Numbered from the stretch's first letter, positions 1 through 9,504 are shown. The stretch: 64,000 nt of DNA from Aminobacter niigataensis (GCF_014200015.1 NZ_JACHOT010000006.1:186001-250000); one strand, 5' to 3'. Numbers and translations: made by a program. The notes: generated by a model not told the origin, from the letters alone.

Positions 1-505
1 CTTTCGAGCCAAGCGCCAGCGCAATGGCTATTTCGAGCTGGCGGCGCTCGCCATGCGACAGCTCGGCGGCGGGCATGTGCGCACGCCCGGCCAGGCCGAC
101 GCGTTCCAACATCGCCATCGCCGGCTCGGTCAGCGTCGGATCGCCCATGACGGGGCGGAAGAAGCGGAAGCTCGAACCTTGCCGCGCCTGCACCGCCAGC
201 ATGACATTGCGCAGCGCTGAAAATTCCTGCACCAGCGACGATATCTGGAAACTGCGCCCAAGCCCCAGCCGGGCGCGTGCGGCCATGTCGAGCCCGGCCA
301 TGTCCTGGCCGAGGAAACGGATCGTGCCACTATTAGGCCTGATCGAGCCCGAAATCTGATGGATCAGCGTGCTCTTGCCCGCACCGTTGGGACCGATCAG
401 CGCGTGGATCTCGCCCGGCATCAGCGTTAGGCTGACGCCGTCAGTCGCCTTCAGCGCGCCGAAGGTCTTGCGCAACTCCAGGATTTCGAGGACCGGCTCA
501 GCCAT
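1..505 (-). CDS. livG: Branched-chain amino-acid-type ABC transporter ATPase, LivG-like (3' end outside window)
   Basis: Cytoplasmic ATPase that powers the LivH/LivM import channel. Reading the minus strand from the ATG at 505 gives about 168 residues before the window ends. A Walker A (GPNGAGKST) lies near residue 40 and an ABC signature (LSHGERRQLE) near residue 150, so the visible part is intact and only the Walker B and C-terminal part is missing. The extended loop between Walker A and signature is typical of LivG rather than LivF. The start overlaps the end of livM by 8 bases, so it is cotranscribed and probably translationally coupled. A LivF gene is expected just outside the window. 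The substrate is not necessarily leucine; the operon's tryptophan enzymes suggest an aromatic amino acid or its breakdown product. Confidence 0.93.
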   Translation of the reverse strand, partial: MAEPVLEILELRKTFGALKATDGVSLTLMPGEIHALIGPNGAGKSTLIHQISGSIRPNSGTIRFLGQDMAGLDMAARARLGLGRSFQISSLVQEFSALRNVMLAVQARQGSSFRFFRPVMGDPTLTEPAMAMLERVGLAGRAHMPAAELSHGERRQLEIAIALALGSK

Positions 506-1487
506 GACGCGCCTTTCCTGCCAAAAGGCCGAGCAACCCGCCGCGCGCAAACAGCACGACACCGAGCAGGATAAGGCCGAGGAAGAACTGCCAGCGTTCG
601 GTGATGCCACCAAGCGCGAATTCAAACAGAACATAGAGCATGGCGCCCGCGACCGGCCCGAACAGCCGGCCTTTGCCGCCGAGGATGATCAGCACGATCA
701 GTTCGCCCGACATGTGCCATGACATCATCGACGGGCTGACGAACTTGTTGAGGTCGGCAAACAGCGCGCCGGCCACACCGGTGACCATCGCCGAGACGGC
801 GAAGGCGACCAGCCTGATGTTGAACGGCGCGATGCCCACCGCAGACAGCCGCGTTGCATTCTGCCGGGCTGCCTGCAGAGCAGCGCCAAAGCGCGATCCG
901 CGCAGCAGCCAGAACAGGCCCAGCGCTGTCATGAGCACGGCATAGCAGATCAGGAAGAAGGGCAGCGGCTGGGCGGCGTTGGCGCCGGGGAAGGCACTTC
1001 GGACGTAGATCGACAGCCCGTCCTCGCCGCCATAGGCCGGCCAGGAAATGGCGAAGTAGTAGATCATCTGCGCGAAGGCGAGCGTGATCATGATGAAATA
1101 GACGCCAGTCGTGCGCAGGCTGATCGCACCTATGGGCAAGGCGAGGAGCCCGCAAACCACCACCGTGACGAGCCAGATGATCGGCATCGAATCCGTGCCC
1201 GGGATGCCGGCGAAGAGCGGCACGCCGTCGAAGGCATGGGTCGCGAGGACGCCCGCCGCATATCCGCCAAGGCCGAAGAATGCGGCATGGCCGAACGAAA
1301 CCAGCCCGCCAAGGCCGAGCGCGATGTTGAGGCCGACGGCGGCCAGCGCCAGCACAGCGATGCGCGTCGCAAGCGTGATGTAGAACGGTTCGCCCATGGC
1401 GGAGGCGCCGAGCGGGATCGCCAGCAGCAGCAGCGCCAGGAGAACGTTGACGATGGTTTCGCGTGTCATCAGGGATGCGTTTGTCAT
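498..1487 (-). CDS. livM: Branched-chain amino-acid-type ABC transporter permease, LivM-like
   Basis: Inner-membrane channel subunit of about 329 residues with 8 or more hydrophobic segments. The LivM-type block GLGGLVSFGHAAFFGLGGYA lies near residues 55-75, and a cytoplasmic EAA-like loop that contacts LivG lies near residues 195-215. The ATG at 1487 is chosen because GAGG sits six bases upstream; a GTG at 1499 overlapping the livH stop is a possible alternative adding four residues. It lies between livH and livG in one operon, overlapping both neighbours slightly. The family assignment is secure, but the transported compound is inferred only from the neighbouring tryptophan/anthranilate genes. 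Confidence 0.93.
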   Translation of the reverse strand: MTNASLMTRETIVNVLLALLLLAIPLGASAMGEPFYITLATRIAVLALAAVGLNIALGLGGLVSFGHAAFFGLGGYAAGVLATHAFDGVPLFAGIPGTDSMPIIWLVTVVVCGLLALPIGAISLRTTGVYFIMITLAFAQMIYYFAISWPAYGGEDGLSIYVRSAFPGANAAQPLPFFLICYAVLMTALGLFWLLRGSRFGAALQAARQNATRLSAVGIAPFNIRLVAFAVSAMVTGVAGALFADLNKFVSPSMMSWHMSGELIVLIILGGKGRLFGPVAGAMLYVLFEFALGGITERWQFFLGLILLGVVLFARGGLLGLLAGKARHG

Positions 1488-1495
1488 GGCCGGCC

Positions 1496-2416
1496 TCACG
1501 ACTGCGCCGCGAACAGGCCGCTCGGCCTGAAAGCGAGGATCAGCGCCATGACGATGTAGATCAGCATCGAGGCGAGGGCGGCGCCGATCGGGCCGGCCTG
1601 CGCCGCAGGTATCATCAGGGCGAGCGCCTTGGGCAGCAGGAAGCGGCCCATGGTGTCGACGACGCCGACGAGGATGGCGCCGAACAGCGCGCCCTTGATC
1701 GAGCCTATGCCGCCAATGACGATGACGACGAAAGCGAGGATGAGCGCCGGTTCGCCCATGCCGACCTGCACCGACTGCAGCGCGCCGACAAGTGCTCCGG
1801 CGAGACCAGCGAGGGCGGCACCCAGCGCAAAGACCACGGTGTAGAGCGTGCGGATATCGACGCCGAGGGCTGCAATCATCTCGCGGTCGGATTCGCCGGC
1901 GCGGATGCGCATGCCGAGACGGGTGCGCGAGATCAGGAAATAGAGCCCGACTGCGACCACGATGCCGACGCCGATGATGGCGAGGCGATAGAGCTGGTAT
2001 TGCCCGCCGCCGGGGAGCGGAACGGCTCCCTGGAGCAGCGGCGGAATGTCGAGATAGAGCGGGAACGATCCGAACAGCCAGCGCGTGCCTTCCGAAAAGA
2101 TCAGGATGAGCGCGAACGTCGCCAGCACCTGGTCGAGGTGATCGCGGTCATAGAGCCGGCGAATGACGGTCACCTCCATGATCGCGCCGGCAGCAGCCGC
2201 GGCGACCAGGCTTGCCACCAGTCCGATCCAGAACGAGCCGGTAGCAGCTGCCACCGCCGCACAGGCGAAGGCGCCAACCATGTAGAGTGAGCCATGGGCG
2301 AGGTTGATCAGACCCATGACACCGAAGATCAGCGTCAGGCCGGCGGCCATGAGAAACAGCATTACGCCGAGCTGCAGCCCGTTGAGAATTTGCTCGATGA
2401 GCAGTGCGATGGACAA
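1496..2416 (-). CDS. livH: Branched-chain amino-acid-type ABC transporter permease, LivH-like
   Basis: Second inner-membrane channel subunit, 306 residues, with the LivH hallmark run FGVMGLINLAHGSLYMVGA near residues 30-50 and about eight membrane segments. The reading frame opens with TTG at 2416 and no ATG lies close by, so the start is an uncommon codon with a poor Shine-Dalgarno sequence. A 165-base gap carrying palindromic repeats separates it from the upstream binding-protein gene, an arrangement that often lets the binding protein be made in excess over the channel. It overlaps livM. Confidence 0.92.
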   Translation of the reverse strand: MSIALLIEQILNGLQLGVMLFLMAAGLTLIFGVMGLINLAHGSLYMVGAFACAAVAAATGSFWIGLVASLVAAAAAGAIMEVTVIRRLYDRDHLDQVLATFALILIFSEGTRWLFGSFPLYLDIPPLLQGAVPLPGGGQYQLYRLAIIGVGIVVAVGLYFLISRTRLGMRIRAGESDREMIAALGVDIRTLYTVVFALGAALAGLAGALVGALQSVQVGMGEPALILAFVVIVIGGIGSIKGALFGAILVGVVDTMGRFLLPKALALMIPAAQAGPIGAALASMLIYIVMALILAFRPSGLFAAQS

Positions 2417-2462
2417 GGGGACGCTTTCGCTGGCTGGGTTTAAAGATGCGACGAAGACGCCT

Positions 2463-2575
2463 CCCTCTCCCCGTTTGCGGGGAGAGGGTAAGGGTGAGGG
2501 GCAATGTTGAGGTTTGCGGGCGCCGCTCCGCCCCTCATCCGCCTGCCGGCACCTTCTCCGGCATGCGGGGAGAAG
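2463..2575. repeat. Palindromic intergenic repeats (rhizobial RIME/REP-like)
   Basis: Two hairpin-forming palindromes lie in the spacer between the binding-protein gene and livH. The first has perfect 10-base arms (CCCTCTCCCC and GGGGAGAGGG, 2463-2488) around a 6-base loop. The second has 7-base arms (CTTCTCC and GGAGAAG, 2553-2575). The flanking C-rich text is of the kind repeated many times between genes in rhizobial genomes (general knowledge, not checked here). On the transcript they would fold between two cistrons and could stabilise the upstream mRNA or partly terminate. Confidence 0.75.
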
Positions 2576-2581
2576 AGAAGC

Positions 2582-3718
2582 CTACATCTTGCACTGTTCG
2601 GCGTAAGCGTCGCCGTGCTTCTCGAAGGCGGTGGCGACGATCTTGTTGGTCAGGACGTCGCCTTCCTTCACCACCTCGCGCACGTAGATGTTCTGGACCG
2701 GGTGGTTGTTGGTGTTGAAGGTGAAATCGCCGCGCACCGACTTGAAGTCGGCTGCCTTGAGGGCGGCGCGGAAAGCGTCCTTGTCCTTGACGCTGGCCTT
2801 GCCGAGCGCCGACAGGATCAGGTTGGCGGTGTCCCAGCTCTGGGCGGCATAGACCGAGGGCAGGCGCTTGTACTCAGCCTGGAAGGCTTCGACGAACGCC
2901 TTGTTGGCCTCGTTGTCGAGGTCCTTGGACCAGCTTGCCGAGTTCTTGACGCCGAGGGCCGCATCGCCGACCGCAGGCAGGATGTCCTGGTCGAAGGAGA
3001 AGCCGGGGCCCATGACCGGGATGTTCACGCCGGACTGGGCGTATTGCTTCATGAAGGAGATGCCCATGCCGCCGGGCAGGAAGAAGAACACCGAGTCGGC
3101 GCCGGAATCGCGGATCTGGGCAATCTCGGCGGCGTAGTCGGTCTGGCCGACCTGGGTGTAGGTCTCGCCGGCCAGTTCACCCTTGTAGTAGCGCTTGAAG
3201 CCGGTCAGCGAATCCTTGCCGGCCGGATAGTTCGGGGCGAGGATGAAGGTCTTCTTGTAGTCCTTGTTGGCGTACTGCCCCATCGCCTCATGGAAATTGT
3301 CGTTCTGGTAGGCGACGTTGAAGTAGTTCGGGCTGCATTTGGCGCCGGCAAGGGCCGACGGGCCCGCGTTCGGCGACAGGTAGATCACGTCTTGCGCGAC
3401 CGCGTTCGGCACCACGGCCATGGCGAGGTTCGACCAGATGATGCCGGTAAGCAGGTCGACCTTGTCGCTCTGGATCATCTTTTCGGCGAGCTGCACGGCA
3501 ATCTCGGGCTTCTGGGCATCGTCCTCGATGACGAGTTCGACATCCTTGTTGCCGGACTGCTTCATGGCCAGCGCAAAGGCATCGCGCATGTCAACGCCAA
3601 GGCCCGCACCACCACCCGAAAGCGTGGTGATGACGCCGATCTTGACCGGTTCGGCATAGGCCAGGCCGGATGTCGCCAGCGACAAGCCGAAGATGCCGGC
3701 TGCAATAATCTTCTTCAT
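2582..3718 (-). CDS. Periplasmic substrate-binding protein of a LivJ-type ABC transporter
   Basis: Secreted binding protein that delivers substrate to the LivHMG-type importer encoded just downstream. It is 378 residues from the ATG at 3718, which is preceded by GGAGGGAGA, a strong ribosome site. The N-terminus is a signal peptide (lysines, hydrophobic core, ASGLAYAEP-like cleavage around residue 22), followed by the type I periplasmic fold typical of the Leu/Ile/Val-binding family (IGVITTLSGGGAGLG near residues 28-42). It is cotranscribed after kynA with a 43-base gap. Substrate is unknown; an aromatic amino acid, kynurenine or an aryl acid is plausible from context. Confidence 0.9.
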   Translation of the reverse strand: MKKIIAAGIFGLSLATSGLAYAEPVKIGVITTLSGGGAGLGVDMRDAFALAMKQSGNKDVELVIEDDAQKPEIAVQLAEKMIQSDKVDLLTGIIWSNLAMAVVPNAVAQDVIYLSPNAGPSALAGAKCSPNYFNVAYQNDNFHEAMGQYANKDYKKTFILAPNYPAGKDSLTGFKRYYKGELAGETYTQVGQTDYAAEIAQIRDSGADSVFFFLPGGMGISFMKQYAQSGVNIPVMGPGFSFDQDILPAVGDAALGVKNSASWSKDLDNEANKAFVEAFQAEYKRLPSVYAAQSWDTANLILSALGKASVKDKDAFRAALKAADFKSVRGDFTFNTNNHPVQNIYVREVVKEGDVLTNKIVATAFEKHGDAYAEQCKM

Positions 3719-3761
3719 TAGGTTCTCCCTCCGAGTGTTCTCGTTGTAATGCAAAAAAGCG

Positions 3762-4598
3762 TTAGAGCCGGGTACGAACTTTCCAGAGTTCAGGGAACAG
3801 TTCAACCTCCAGCATCTTCTTCAGATACGATGCGCCTGACGTTCCGCCGGTGCCGCGTTTCATGCCGATGATGCGTTCGACCGTGGTGACGTGGTTGAAA
3901 CGCCAGCGGCGGAAATAATCCTCGAAGTCGACCAGTTTCTCGGCCAGTTCGTAGAACATCCAGTAGCGCTGCGGATCGCGGTAGATCGCCTGCCAGGCGA
4001 CAAGCACTTCCTCGCTCTCGGTGCGGGTCTCGCGCCAGTCAATGCGCTTGGCATCCGCACCAACGTCGAAGCCGTTGCGGCCAAGCAAAAGGATCGCCTC
4101 GTCATAGAGCGAGGGCTGGGCGAGCACCGCCTCGAGCTTTTCGATAAGCTCCGGCTGATGCGCATGCGGGCGCAGCATAGCCACGTTGCGGTTGCCAGCC
4201 ATGAACTCGATCGCCCGGTACTGCCAGGACTGGAAGCCCGAGGACTGGCCGAGCGAGTCGCGGAACTCGGTGTATTCGCTCGGCGTCATCGTCCTGAGCA
4301 CGTCCCAGGCATTGTTCAATTGCTCGAAGATGCGCGATACGCGCGTCAGCATCTTGAAGGACGGTTCGAGGCGGTCGGCACGGATGGACCGGATCGCCGA
4401 GCTGATCTCGTGCAGGGCGAGCTTCATCCACAGCTCCGAGGTCTGATGCTGGATGATGAACAGCATCTCGTCGTGGGCAGTGGATAGGGGCTCCTGCGCG
4501 TCCAGCACCTTTTCCAGGTGCAGGTAGTCGCTGTAGGACATGCGGTCCTTGAACGACATCTGCGCGCCCTCGGCCGAGGGATCGTATGGCTTGCTCAA
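3762..4598 (-). CDS. kynA: Tryptophan 2,3-dioxygenase
   Basis: Cytosolic haem enzyme that opens the indole ring of L-tryptophan to N-formylkynurenine, the first step of the kynurenine pathway. The 278-residue length fits bacterial TDO. The distal-pocket histidine block ([13 protein letters not shown], His51) and the C-terminal proximal-haem region ([21 protein letters not shown]) are both intact. Translation appears to start at a TTG whose bases overlap the stop of the upstream CoA ligase (TTGA), with GGAG eight bases before it, so the two proteins are translationally coupled. With the divergent formamidase-like gene it supplies two of the three steps from tryptophan to anthranilate. Kynureninase is not in the window. 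Confidence 0.96.
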   Translation of the reverse strand: MSKPYDPSAEGAQMSFKDRMSYSDYLHLEKVLDAQEPLSTAHDEMLFIIQHQTSELWMKLALHEISSAIRSIRADRLEPSFKMLTRVSRIFEQLNNAWDVLRTMTPSEYTEFRDSLGQSSGFQSWQYRAIEFMAGNRNVAMLRPHAHQPELIEKLEAVLAQPSLYDEAILLLGRNGFDVGADAKRIDWRETRTESEEVLVAWQAIYRDPQRYWMFYELAEKLVDFEDYFRRWRFNHVTTVERIIGMKRGTGGTSGASYLKKMLEVELFPELWKVRTRL

Positions 4599-6220
4599 TT
4601 CATCTTCTCCGCGCGGAGCCGGAAGCGCTGGATCTTGCCGGTCTGGGTCTTGGGCAGGGCGTCGATGAACTTCACCGAGCGCGGATATTTGTAGGGCGCG
4701 ATCGTTGCCTTAACATGGTCCTGCAGGCGCTTGATGGTTGCAGCATCCGCCGCCACGCCTTGCACCAGCACGACATAAGCCTCGACGATCTGGCCGCGAT
4801 CGCCGTCCTCGGCGCCGATCACGGCGCATTCGGCGACTTCCGGGTGCGAGAACAACGCCGCCTCGACCTCGGGTCCTGCGATGTTGTAGCCGGCGCTGAC
4901 GATCATGTCGTCGGAGCGGGCGGCGAAGTGGAAGAAGCCGTCCTCGTCCTGCAGGAAGGCGTCGCCGGTCAGGTTCCAGCCGTCGCGGACATATTCGAGC
5001 TGGCGGGCATCGGACATGTAGCGGCAGCCGGTCGGACCGCGCACGGCGAGCTTGCCGACGGTGCCACGCGGCACCTCGTTCATGTCCGCGTCGACGACAC
5101 GCGCCTCGTAGCCGCCGACAGGCTTGCCGGTGGAGGCGGGCTTCATGTCCTCGAAGCGGTTGGAAATGAAGATGTGCAGCATCTCGGTGGCGCCGATGCC
5201 ATCGAGGATCGGCTTGCCGGTCTTTGCGGTCCATTCGTCGAAGACCGGTCCAGGCAACGTTTCGCCCGCAGAGACCGCGACGCGCAGCGACGACAGATCG
5301 GCGCCTTCGTCCATCGCCTTCAGCATCGCCCTGTAGGCGGTGGGCGCGGTGAACGAGATCGTCGCTTTGTAGGTCTCGATGATGTGGACCATGTTCGGTG
5401 GCGTCGCCTGCTCAAGCAGCGTCGCGGCCGCACCGAAGCGCAGCGGGAAGATAGCGAGGCCACCGAGGCCGAAGGTGAAGGCGAGTGGCGGAGACCCGAC
5501 GAAGACGTCGTCCGACGTCACCGACAGGACCTCCTTGGCATAGGCGTCGGCGATGATCAGAAGGTCGCGATGGAAATGCATCGTCGCCTTCGGAACTCCC
5601 GTCGTTCCGGAGGTGAAGCCGAGCAAAGCGACGTCGTCGCGGCCGGTCTTCACTGCTTCGAAGATCACCGGCTTGTCGAGGGCGACGCGGTCGAGCTCGG
5701 CATCATGATTGGCGGTGCCATCGAAGCCGATGACTTTTCTGAGGAAGGGGCTGTCCTTGGCGCAGGCGACCATCTCGTCCATCAGGCGGGTGTCGCAGAG
5801 CGCGATAGTGATCTCGGCCTTGTCGACGATCTTGGCCAGCTCGCCGGCACGCAGCATCGGCATGGTGTTGACGACGACGGCGCCGGCCTTGGTGGCAGCC
5901 AGCCAGCAGGCGACCATGGCCGGATTGTTGGCCGAGCGGATCAGCACCCGGTTGCCCGGCTTGACGCCGTAATTCTCGACCAGCGCATGCGCCAGCCGGT
6001 TGGTCCAGTCGGACAGTTCCTTGTAGGTGCGGCGGCGGCCGTTGCCGATCAGCGCCGTGTGGTCGCCCAGTCCTTTTTCGACCAGCCGGTCAGTCAGCTC
6101 AACGCCGGCATTGAGGTGTTCGGGATAGTCGAAACCGTTGAGCAGGAACGTCGGCCATTGGTCCTCGGGCGGGAGGTTGTCGCGCGTGAAAGTGTCGATA
6201 TGCGCTGACGGTCCAAGCAT
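4595..6220 (-). CDS. Aryl-CoA ligase, 2-aminobenzoate (anthranilate)/benzoate-CoA ligase type
   Basis: ATP-dependent acyl-adenylate enzyme that would activate an aromatic acid as its CoA thioester. It has 541 residues. The adenylate core motifs are present: TSGTTGVPK (about 203-211), DGIGATEM, the TGD motif with a [11 protein letters not shown] hinge, and the C-terminal catalytic lysine in PKTQTGKIQ. The sequence most resembles the benzoate/2-aminobenzoate-CoA ligase group. Since kynA overlaps its end and a formamidase is divergent, the likely substrate is anthranilate made from kynurenine; this is inference. The ATG at 6220 is preferred over an upstream in-frame start because the preceding 59 residues are low-complexity and unlike the family. 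Confidence 0.88.
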   Translation of the reverse strand: MLGPSAHIDTFTRDNLPPEDQWPTFLLNGFDYPEHLNAGVELTDRLVEKGLGDHTALIGNGRRRTYKELSDWTNRLAHALVENYGVKPGNRVLIRSANNPAMVACWLAATKAGAVVVNTMPMLRAGELAKIVDKAEITIALCDTRLMDEMVACAKDSPFLRKVIGFDGTANHDAELDRVALDKPVIFEAVKTGRDDVALLGFTSGTTGVPKATMHFHRDLLIIADAYAKEVLSVTSDDVFVGSPPLAFTFGLGGLAIFPLRFGAAATLLEQATPPNMVHIIETYKATISFTAPTAYRAMLKAMDEGADLSSLRVAVSAGETLPGPVFDEWTAKTGKPILDGIGATEMLHIFISNRFEDMKPASTGKPVGGYEARVVDADMNEVPRGTVGKLAVRGPTGCRYMSDARQLEYVRDGWNLTGDAFLQDEDGFFHFAARSDDMIVSAGYNIAGPEVEAALFSHPEVAECAVIGAEDGDRGQIVEAYVVLVQGVAADAATIKRLQDHVKATIAPYKYPRSVKFIDALPKTQTGKIQRFRLRAEKMN

Positions 6221-6513
6221 TCTGCGGCTGTTCCCTATCTGCTTCCTCACCGTGGCGCGACTGTGCCCGGCTTCGTTGTTATCTGCATTCTCTGGGGGAG
6301 GGGTCGCATCGGCGGCCGCTGCGCAGTGCCTTCGAGAGAAGGCGGGCGTGGAAGAAACTTCGGCACGTCTTGCGAGCGGCGCAGCGAGACCTCCCATTCT
6401 CGACTGGACGGCAGGAGAATGGCATCAGTCCAAATTTATTTCAAGCCTAAAGTTTTTGGCGCGCAAAGCATTGACGCCGCCGCTGGCGCTGGCCATTGCT
6501 ACGACCTGAAACG

Positions 6514-7365
6514 ATGCCGCCAGGGAGTGCGCCGGTGCTCGAACATCACATCAACGATTGGGACAATGCCTATACCAATGGCGCCAACATCCCCGGCGGC
6601 GACCGCTGGCCGGCGGCGTGGGTGGAGCCGGCGCAGGCGTTTCGCGAGGATCTGGCGGCGGTCGGGCGGGCAAAACTCGACATCGCCTACGGCGACAAAC
6701 CGCGCACCCGCCTCGACCTGTTCCTGCCTGAAGGCGCGCCGAAGGGGCTCGTCGTGTTCGTGCATGGCGGCTACTGGATGGCGCTCGACAAGAGCTTCTG
6801 GTCGCATCTGGCGGCCGGCCCGGTTGCCAACGGCTATGCCATGGCGATGCCGTCCTACACGCTGTGTCCCGAAATCCGCATCGCCGGCATCGTCAAGGAG
6901 ATTGGCGCGGCCGTCAGCAAGGCCGCCGAGATGGTGGATGGCCCCCTGATGCTGACCGGGCATTCGGCCGGCGGGCATCTGGTTTCCCGAATGATCGCGG
7001 CCGGCTCCCCGCTTGCGCCAAAGGTCCAGGCCCGCATCCGCCATGTCGTGTCGATTTCGGGCCTGCACGATCTGCGACCGCTGGTCAACACCGGTATGAA
7101 CGGGACACTCAGGATCGACGAAGCCGAGGCACTGGCCGAGAGCCCAGCCTTGTTGCGGCCGATAGCAAATGCCCGCATCACCTGCTGGGTCGGTGGTGGC
7201 GAGCGCGCCGAATTCCTGCGCCAAAACGCGCTGCTCGCCAATATCTGGACCGGCCTTGGTGCCACGACGTCGGCCGTGGTCGAGCCCGACCGTCATCATT
7301 TCAGCATCATCGATGGCCTTGCCGATGCGAACCACCAGCTGACCCGCACCCTGCTTTCGGAATAA
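6514..7365 (+). CDS. Alpha/beta hydrolase, probable kynurenine formamidase (arylformamidase)
   Basis: Predicted to hydrolyse N-formylkynurenine to kynurenine and formate, the step after KynA. The protein (up to 283 residues) has the HGGYW oxyanion-hole motif characteristic of eukaryotic-type kynurenine formamidases, the nucleophile elbow GHSAGGH, and a late Asp/His pair (EPDRHHFSIIDGL) to finish the triad. Start choice is open: ATG 6514, or GTG 6535, which has AGGGAG at the right distance and is better placed for translation. It is divergent from the kynA operon across a 293-base spacer, fitting shared control. Most bacteria use the unrelated KynB for this step, so this would be an alternative formamidase. 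Confidence 0.82.
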   Translation: MPPGSAPVLEHHINDWDNAYTNGANIPGGDRWPAAWVEPAQAFREDLAAVGRAKLDIAYGDKPRTRLDLFLPEGAPKGLVVFVHGGYWMALDKSFWSHLAAGPVANGYAMAMPSYTLCPEIRIAGIVKEIGAAVSKAAEMVDGPLMLTGHSAGGHLVSRMIAAGSPLAPKVQARIRHVVSISGLHDLRPLVNTGMNGTLRIDEAEALAESPALLRPIANARITCWVGGGERAEFLRQNALLANIWTGLGATTSAVVEPDRHHFSIIDGLADANHQLTRTLLSE

Positions 7366-7387
7366 AACGCTTACGGCTCGGGGCAAA

Positions 7388-8644
7388 TCAGCCCGTTACG
7401 ACAGCCGCCTCCAGCACGGCGTGCAAAAGCACGTCGCAGCCGGCGGCCGCCCATTCGGGGTCTATCTCCTCGGCCTCGTGGTGCGACAGGCCGTCGACGC
7501 AGGGGCAGAAGATCATCGCCGTCGGCGTCACGCGGTTGACCCAGCAGGCGTCGTGTCCGGCGCCCGAGACGATGTCGCGGTGGCTGTAGCCGAGCCTTTC
7601 GGCGGCATTGCGCACCATCTGCACGCACTCGCTGTCGAAGGCGACGGGATCAAAGTGGCCGACCTGCTCGACATCGTGCCCGATGTCGAGCACCTCAGCG
7701 ATCAGGGCGATGCCCTCGCGGATGCGCTGGTCCATGGCATCGAGCACGTCCTTTTCGGGCGAGCGGATGTCGATGGTGAGAACGGTGCGGCCGGGAACGG
7801 TGCTGCGCGAGTTGGGATGAACATCGACGTGCCCCACATTGCCCACCGCGTCGGGCTGGTAGTCCATCGTCACCTCCTGGACCAGCTCGATCACCCTGGC
7901 CATGCCGAGCGCGGCATTGCGGCGCTTGTACATGGGCGTGCCGCCCGAGTGCGCTTCCTTGCCGACCAGCGTCACCTGCAGCCACTTCAGGCCCTGGCCG
8001 TGGGTGACCACGCCGATGTCGATGCCTTCGTCCTCGAGGATAGGCCCCTGTTCGATGTGCAGCTCGAAATAGGCCTGCATCTTGCGGGCGCCGGTCCTCT
8101 CCGTCCCCTTCCAGCCAATCCGCTCGAGTTCGTCGCCGAAGCGCTTGCCCTTGGCGTCCTCGCGGGAATAGGCCCAATCCTTGTCGATGGTCCCGGCGAA
8201 GACGCCCGACGCGACCATGGCGGGCGCGAAGCGACAACCCTCCTCATTCGTCCAGTTGGTAACGACGATGGGGTGCCTGGTCTGGATGCCCAGGTCATTC
8301 AGCGTGCGCACGATCTCGAGGCCGCCGAGCACGCCCAGCACACCGTCAAACTTTCCGCCGGTCGGCTGGGTGTCGAGGTGGCTGCCGATGTAGACCGGCA
8401 GGGCTTGGAGATCAGTGCCTTCGCGCCGGGCGAACATCGAGCCCATGTCGTCGACACCCATTTCGAGCCCGGCCTCGTCGCACCATGTCTTGAACAGGCG
8501 GCGGCCCTCGGCGTCCTCGTCGGTCAGGGTCTGCCTGTTGCTGCCGCCGGCGATGCCGGGTCCGACCTTCGCCATTTCCATCAGCGAATCCCAGAGCCGG
8601 TCCTGGTCGATCCTGGCGTTCGTGCGGGTCACTGGCTTGTCCAA
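7388..8644 (-). CDS. M20-family Zn-dependent N-carbamoyl amidohydrolase (carbamoylase/beta-ureidopropionase type)
   Basis: Cytosolic binuclear-metal amidohydrolase expected to remove a carbamoyl group from an N-carbamoyl amino acid. The metal-site motifs run in family order: GSHLDTQPTGGKFDGVLG (His and bridging Asp), NEEGCRF (Glu-Glu), ELHIEQGP (His) and a C-terminal GLSHHEAE. It has about 418 residues from a TTG at 8644, chosen because GAGGAG lies eight bases upstream; no ATG is well placed. It could act on N-carbamoyl-beta-alanine, N-carbamoyl-L-amino acids or allantoate. The next gene upstream on the same strand belongs to the ATC-hydrolase family, which favours N-carbamoyl-cysteine chemistry, though a 204-base gap separates them. 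Confidence 0.85.
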   Translation of the reverse strand: MDKPVTRTNARIDQDRLWDSLMEMAKVGPGIAGGSNRQTLTDEDAEGRRLFKTWCDEAGLEMGVDDMGSMFARREGTDLQALPVYIGSHLDTQPTGGKFDGVLGVLGGLEIVRTLNDLGIQTRHPIVVTNWTNEEGCRFAPAMVASGVFAGTIDKDWAYSREDAKGKRFGDELERIGWKGTERTGARKMQAYFELHIEQGPILEDEGIDIGVVTHGQGLKWLQVTLVGKEAHSGGTPMYKRRNAALGMARVIELVQEVTMDYQPDAVGNVGHVDVHPNSRSTVPGRTVLTIDIRSPEKDVLDAMDQRIREGIALIAEVLDIGHDVEQVGHFDPVAFDSECVQMVRNAAERLGYSHRDIVSGAGHDACWVNRVTPTAMIFCPCVDGLSHHEAEEIDPEWAAAGCDVLLHAVLEAAVVTG

Positions 8645-8848
8645 CTTTCCAACTCCTCGTTTTGCCCGCGCGGAACAGCCTTGCCGTGGCGGGGGCACCG
8701 CATCGGCATTTGGCCTTTCGCATCGCAAGGTCAAAGAGCCAGTGCATGAACCCCAGATCGGAAGCGATTTCCCGAAAGGATCATGCACAGGTTCAAAGTT
8801 CTGCAGCGTCCATTGCGCGTCCGGTTGGGCGTACAGCGCCGTAGCGGT

Positions 8849-9406
8849 CTAGCTGCTCGTGTTGGCGTCGTCGTTGCTGTTCATCCGATACCTGAAGTCG
8901 CAGCTGCCGTTGCCTTCCATGATGGTGCGGGTGCGCGTCATCGAAATGCGCGGATCGTAGCCTTCGCAGAACGTGCCGTCGCGCTGGCAGGACAGCAGCG
9001 TGCCGATCTCGCCGAGGCCCATCGAATGATACATCTCGGCATAGCGGCAGCGGGTGACGTTGTAGTCGAACTGGTCGGCCGTCTCGGTCAGCACTTCGAA
9101 ATGCAGCGCATCGTCCTGGCGCCATTTCGGCTGCAGCGCTGCGAACGACTTGAGGTCGACCGGCCCCTTCTCGGCCGCGGCAAACTTCTTGCCGGCCTCG
9201 ATCGCCGCATTGGTGATTGCCGTACGCAGCGTTTCGCGCGCCGCCTCGCGGCCGAAGCGCACCACCATCTCCTCGTAGATCGGCTTGATGATCTCCGCCT
9301 CGATGCGGCGGCGGGCAAGGATGCCCAGGCTATCGATGGCTGCCTGCACGTTCGACTGGGGATCGAGCGGATCCCGTTCGGGCGTGGTGGGTTGCATGTC
9401 GGTCAT
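8849..9406 (-). CDS. L-2-amino-thiazoline-4-carboxylate (ATC) hydrolase family protein
   Basis: A 185-residue cytosolic protein whose C-terminal half carries the conserved pattern of the ATC-hydrolase family: CRYAEMYHSMGLGEIGTLLSC, a basic DGTFCEGYDP segment, and RTRTIMEGNGSCDFRY near the end. Described family members open the thiazoline ring of L-ATC to a carbamoyl-cysteine that a carbamoylase then converts to L-cysteine. The gene next door encodes such a carbamoylase, so the pair may recover cysteine from thiazoline compounds. Many rhizobial members are uncharacterised and may act on other heterocycles. The protein ends in a short acidic, serine-rich tail. Confidence 0.8.
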   Translation of the reverse strand: MTDMQPTTPERDPLDPQSNVQAAIDSLGILARRRIEAEIIKPIYEEMVVRFGREAARETLRTAITNAAIEAGKKFAAAEKGPVDLKSFAALQPKWRQDDALHFEVLTETADQFDYNVTRCRYAEMYHSMGLGEIGTLLSCQRDGTFCEGYDPRISMTRTRTIMEGNGSCDFRYRMNSNDDANTSS

Positions 9407-9504
9407 TTAAGCCTCTGCATTTGCGCCCATATGGCGTCTCAAGACGAGACTAGAGGTTGCGCCAGACTATGAAAATCGCAGATCCCTCAACTGCTGAGCT
9501 CATT

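Noticed and set aside
4586-6208. A 540-residue open frame on the plus strand opposite the CoA ligase
   Set aside because: Shadow frame with Asp/Arg/Gly/His bias; the minus-strand ligase has all adenylation motifs.
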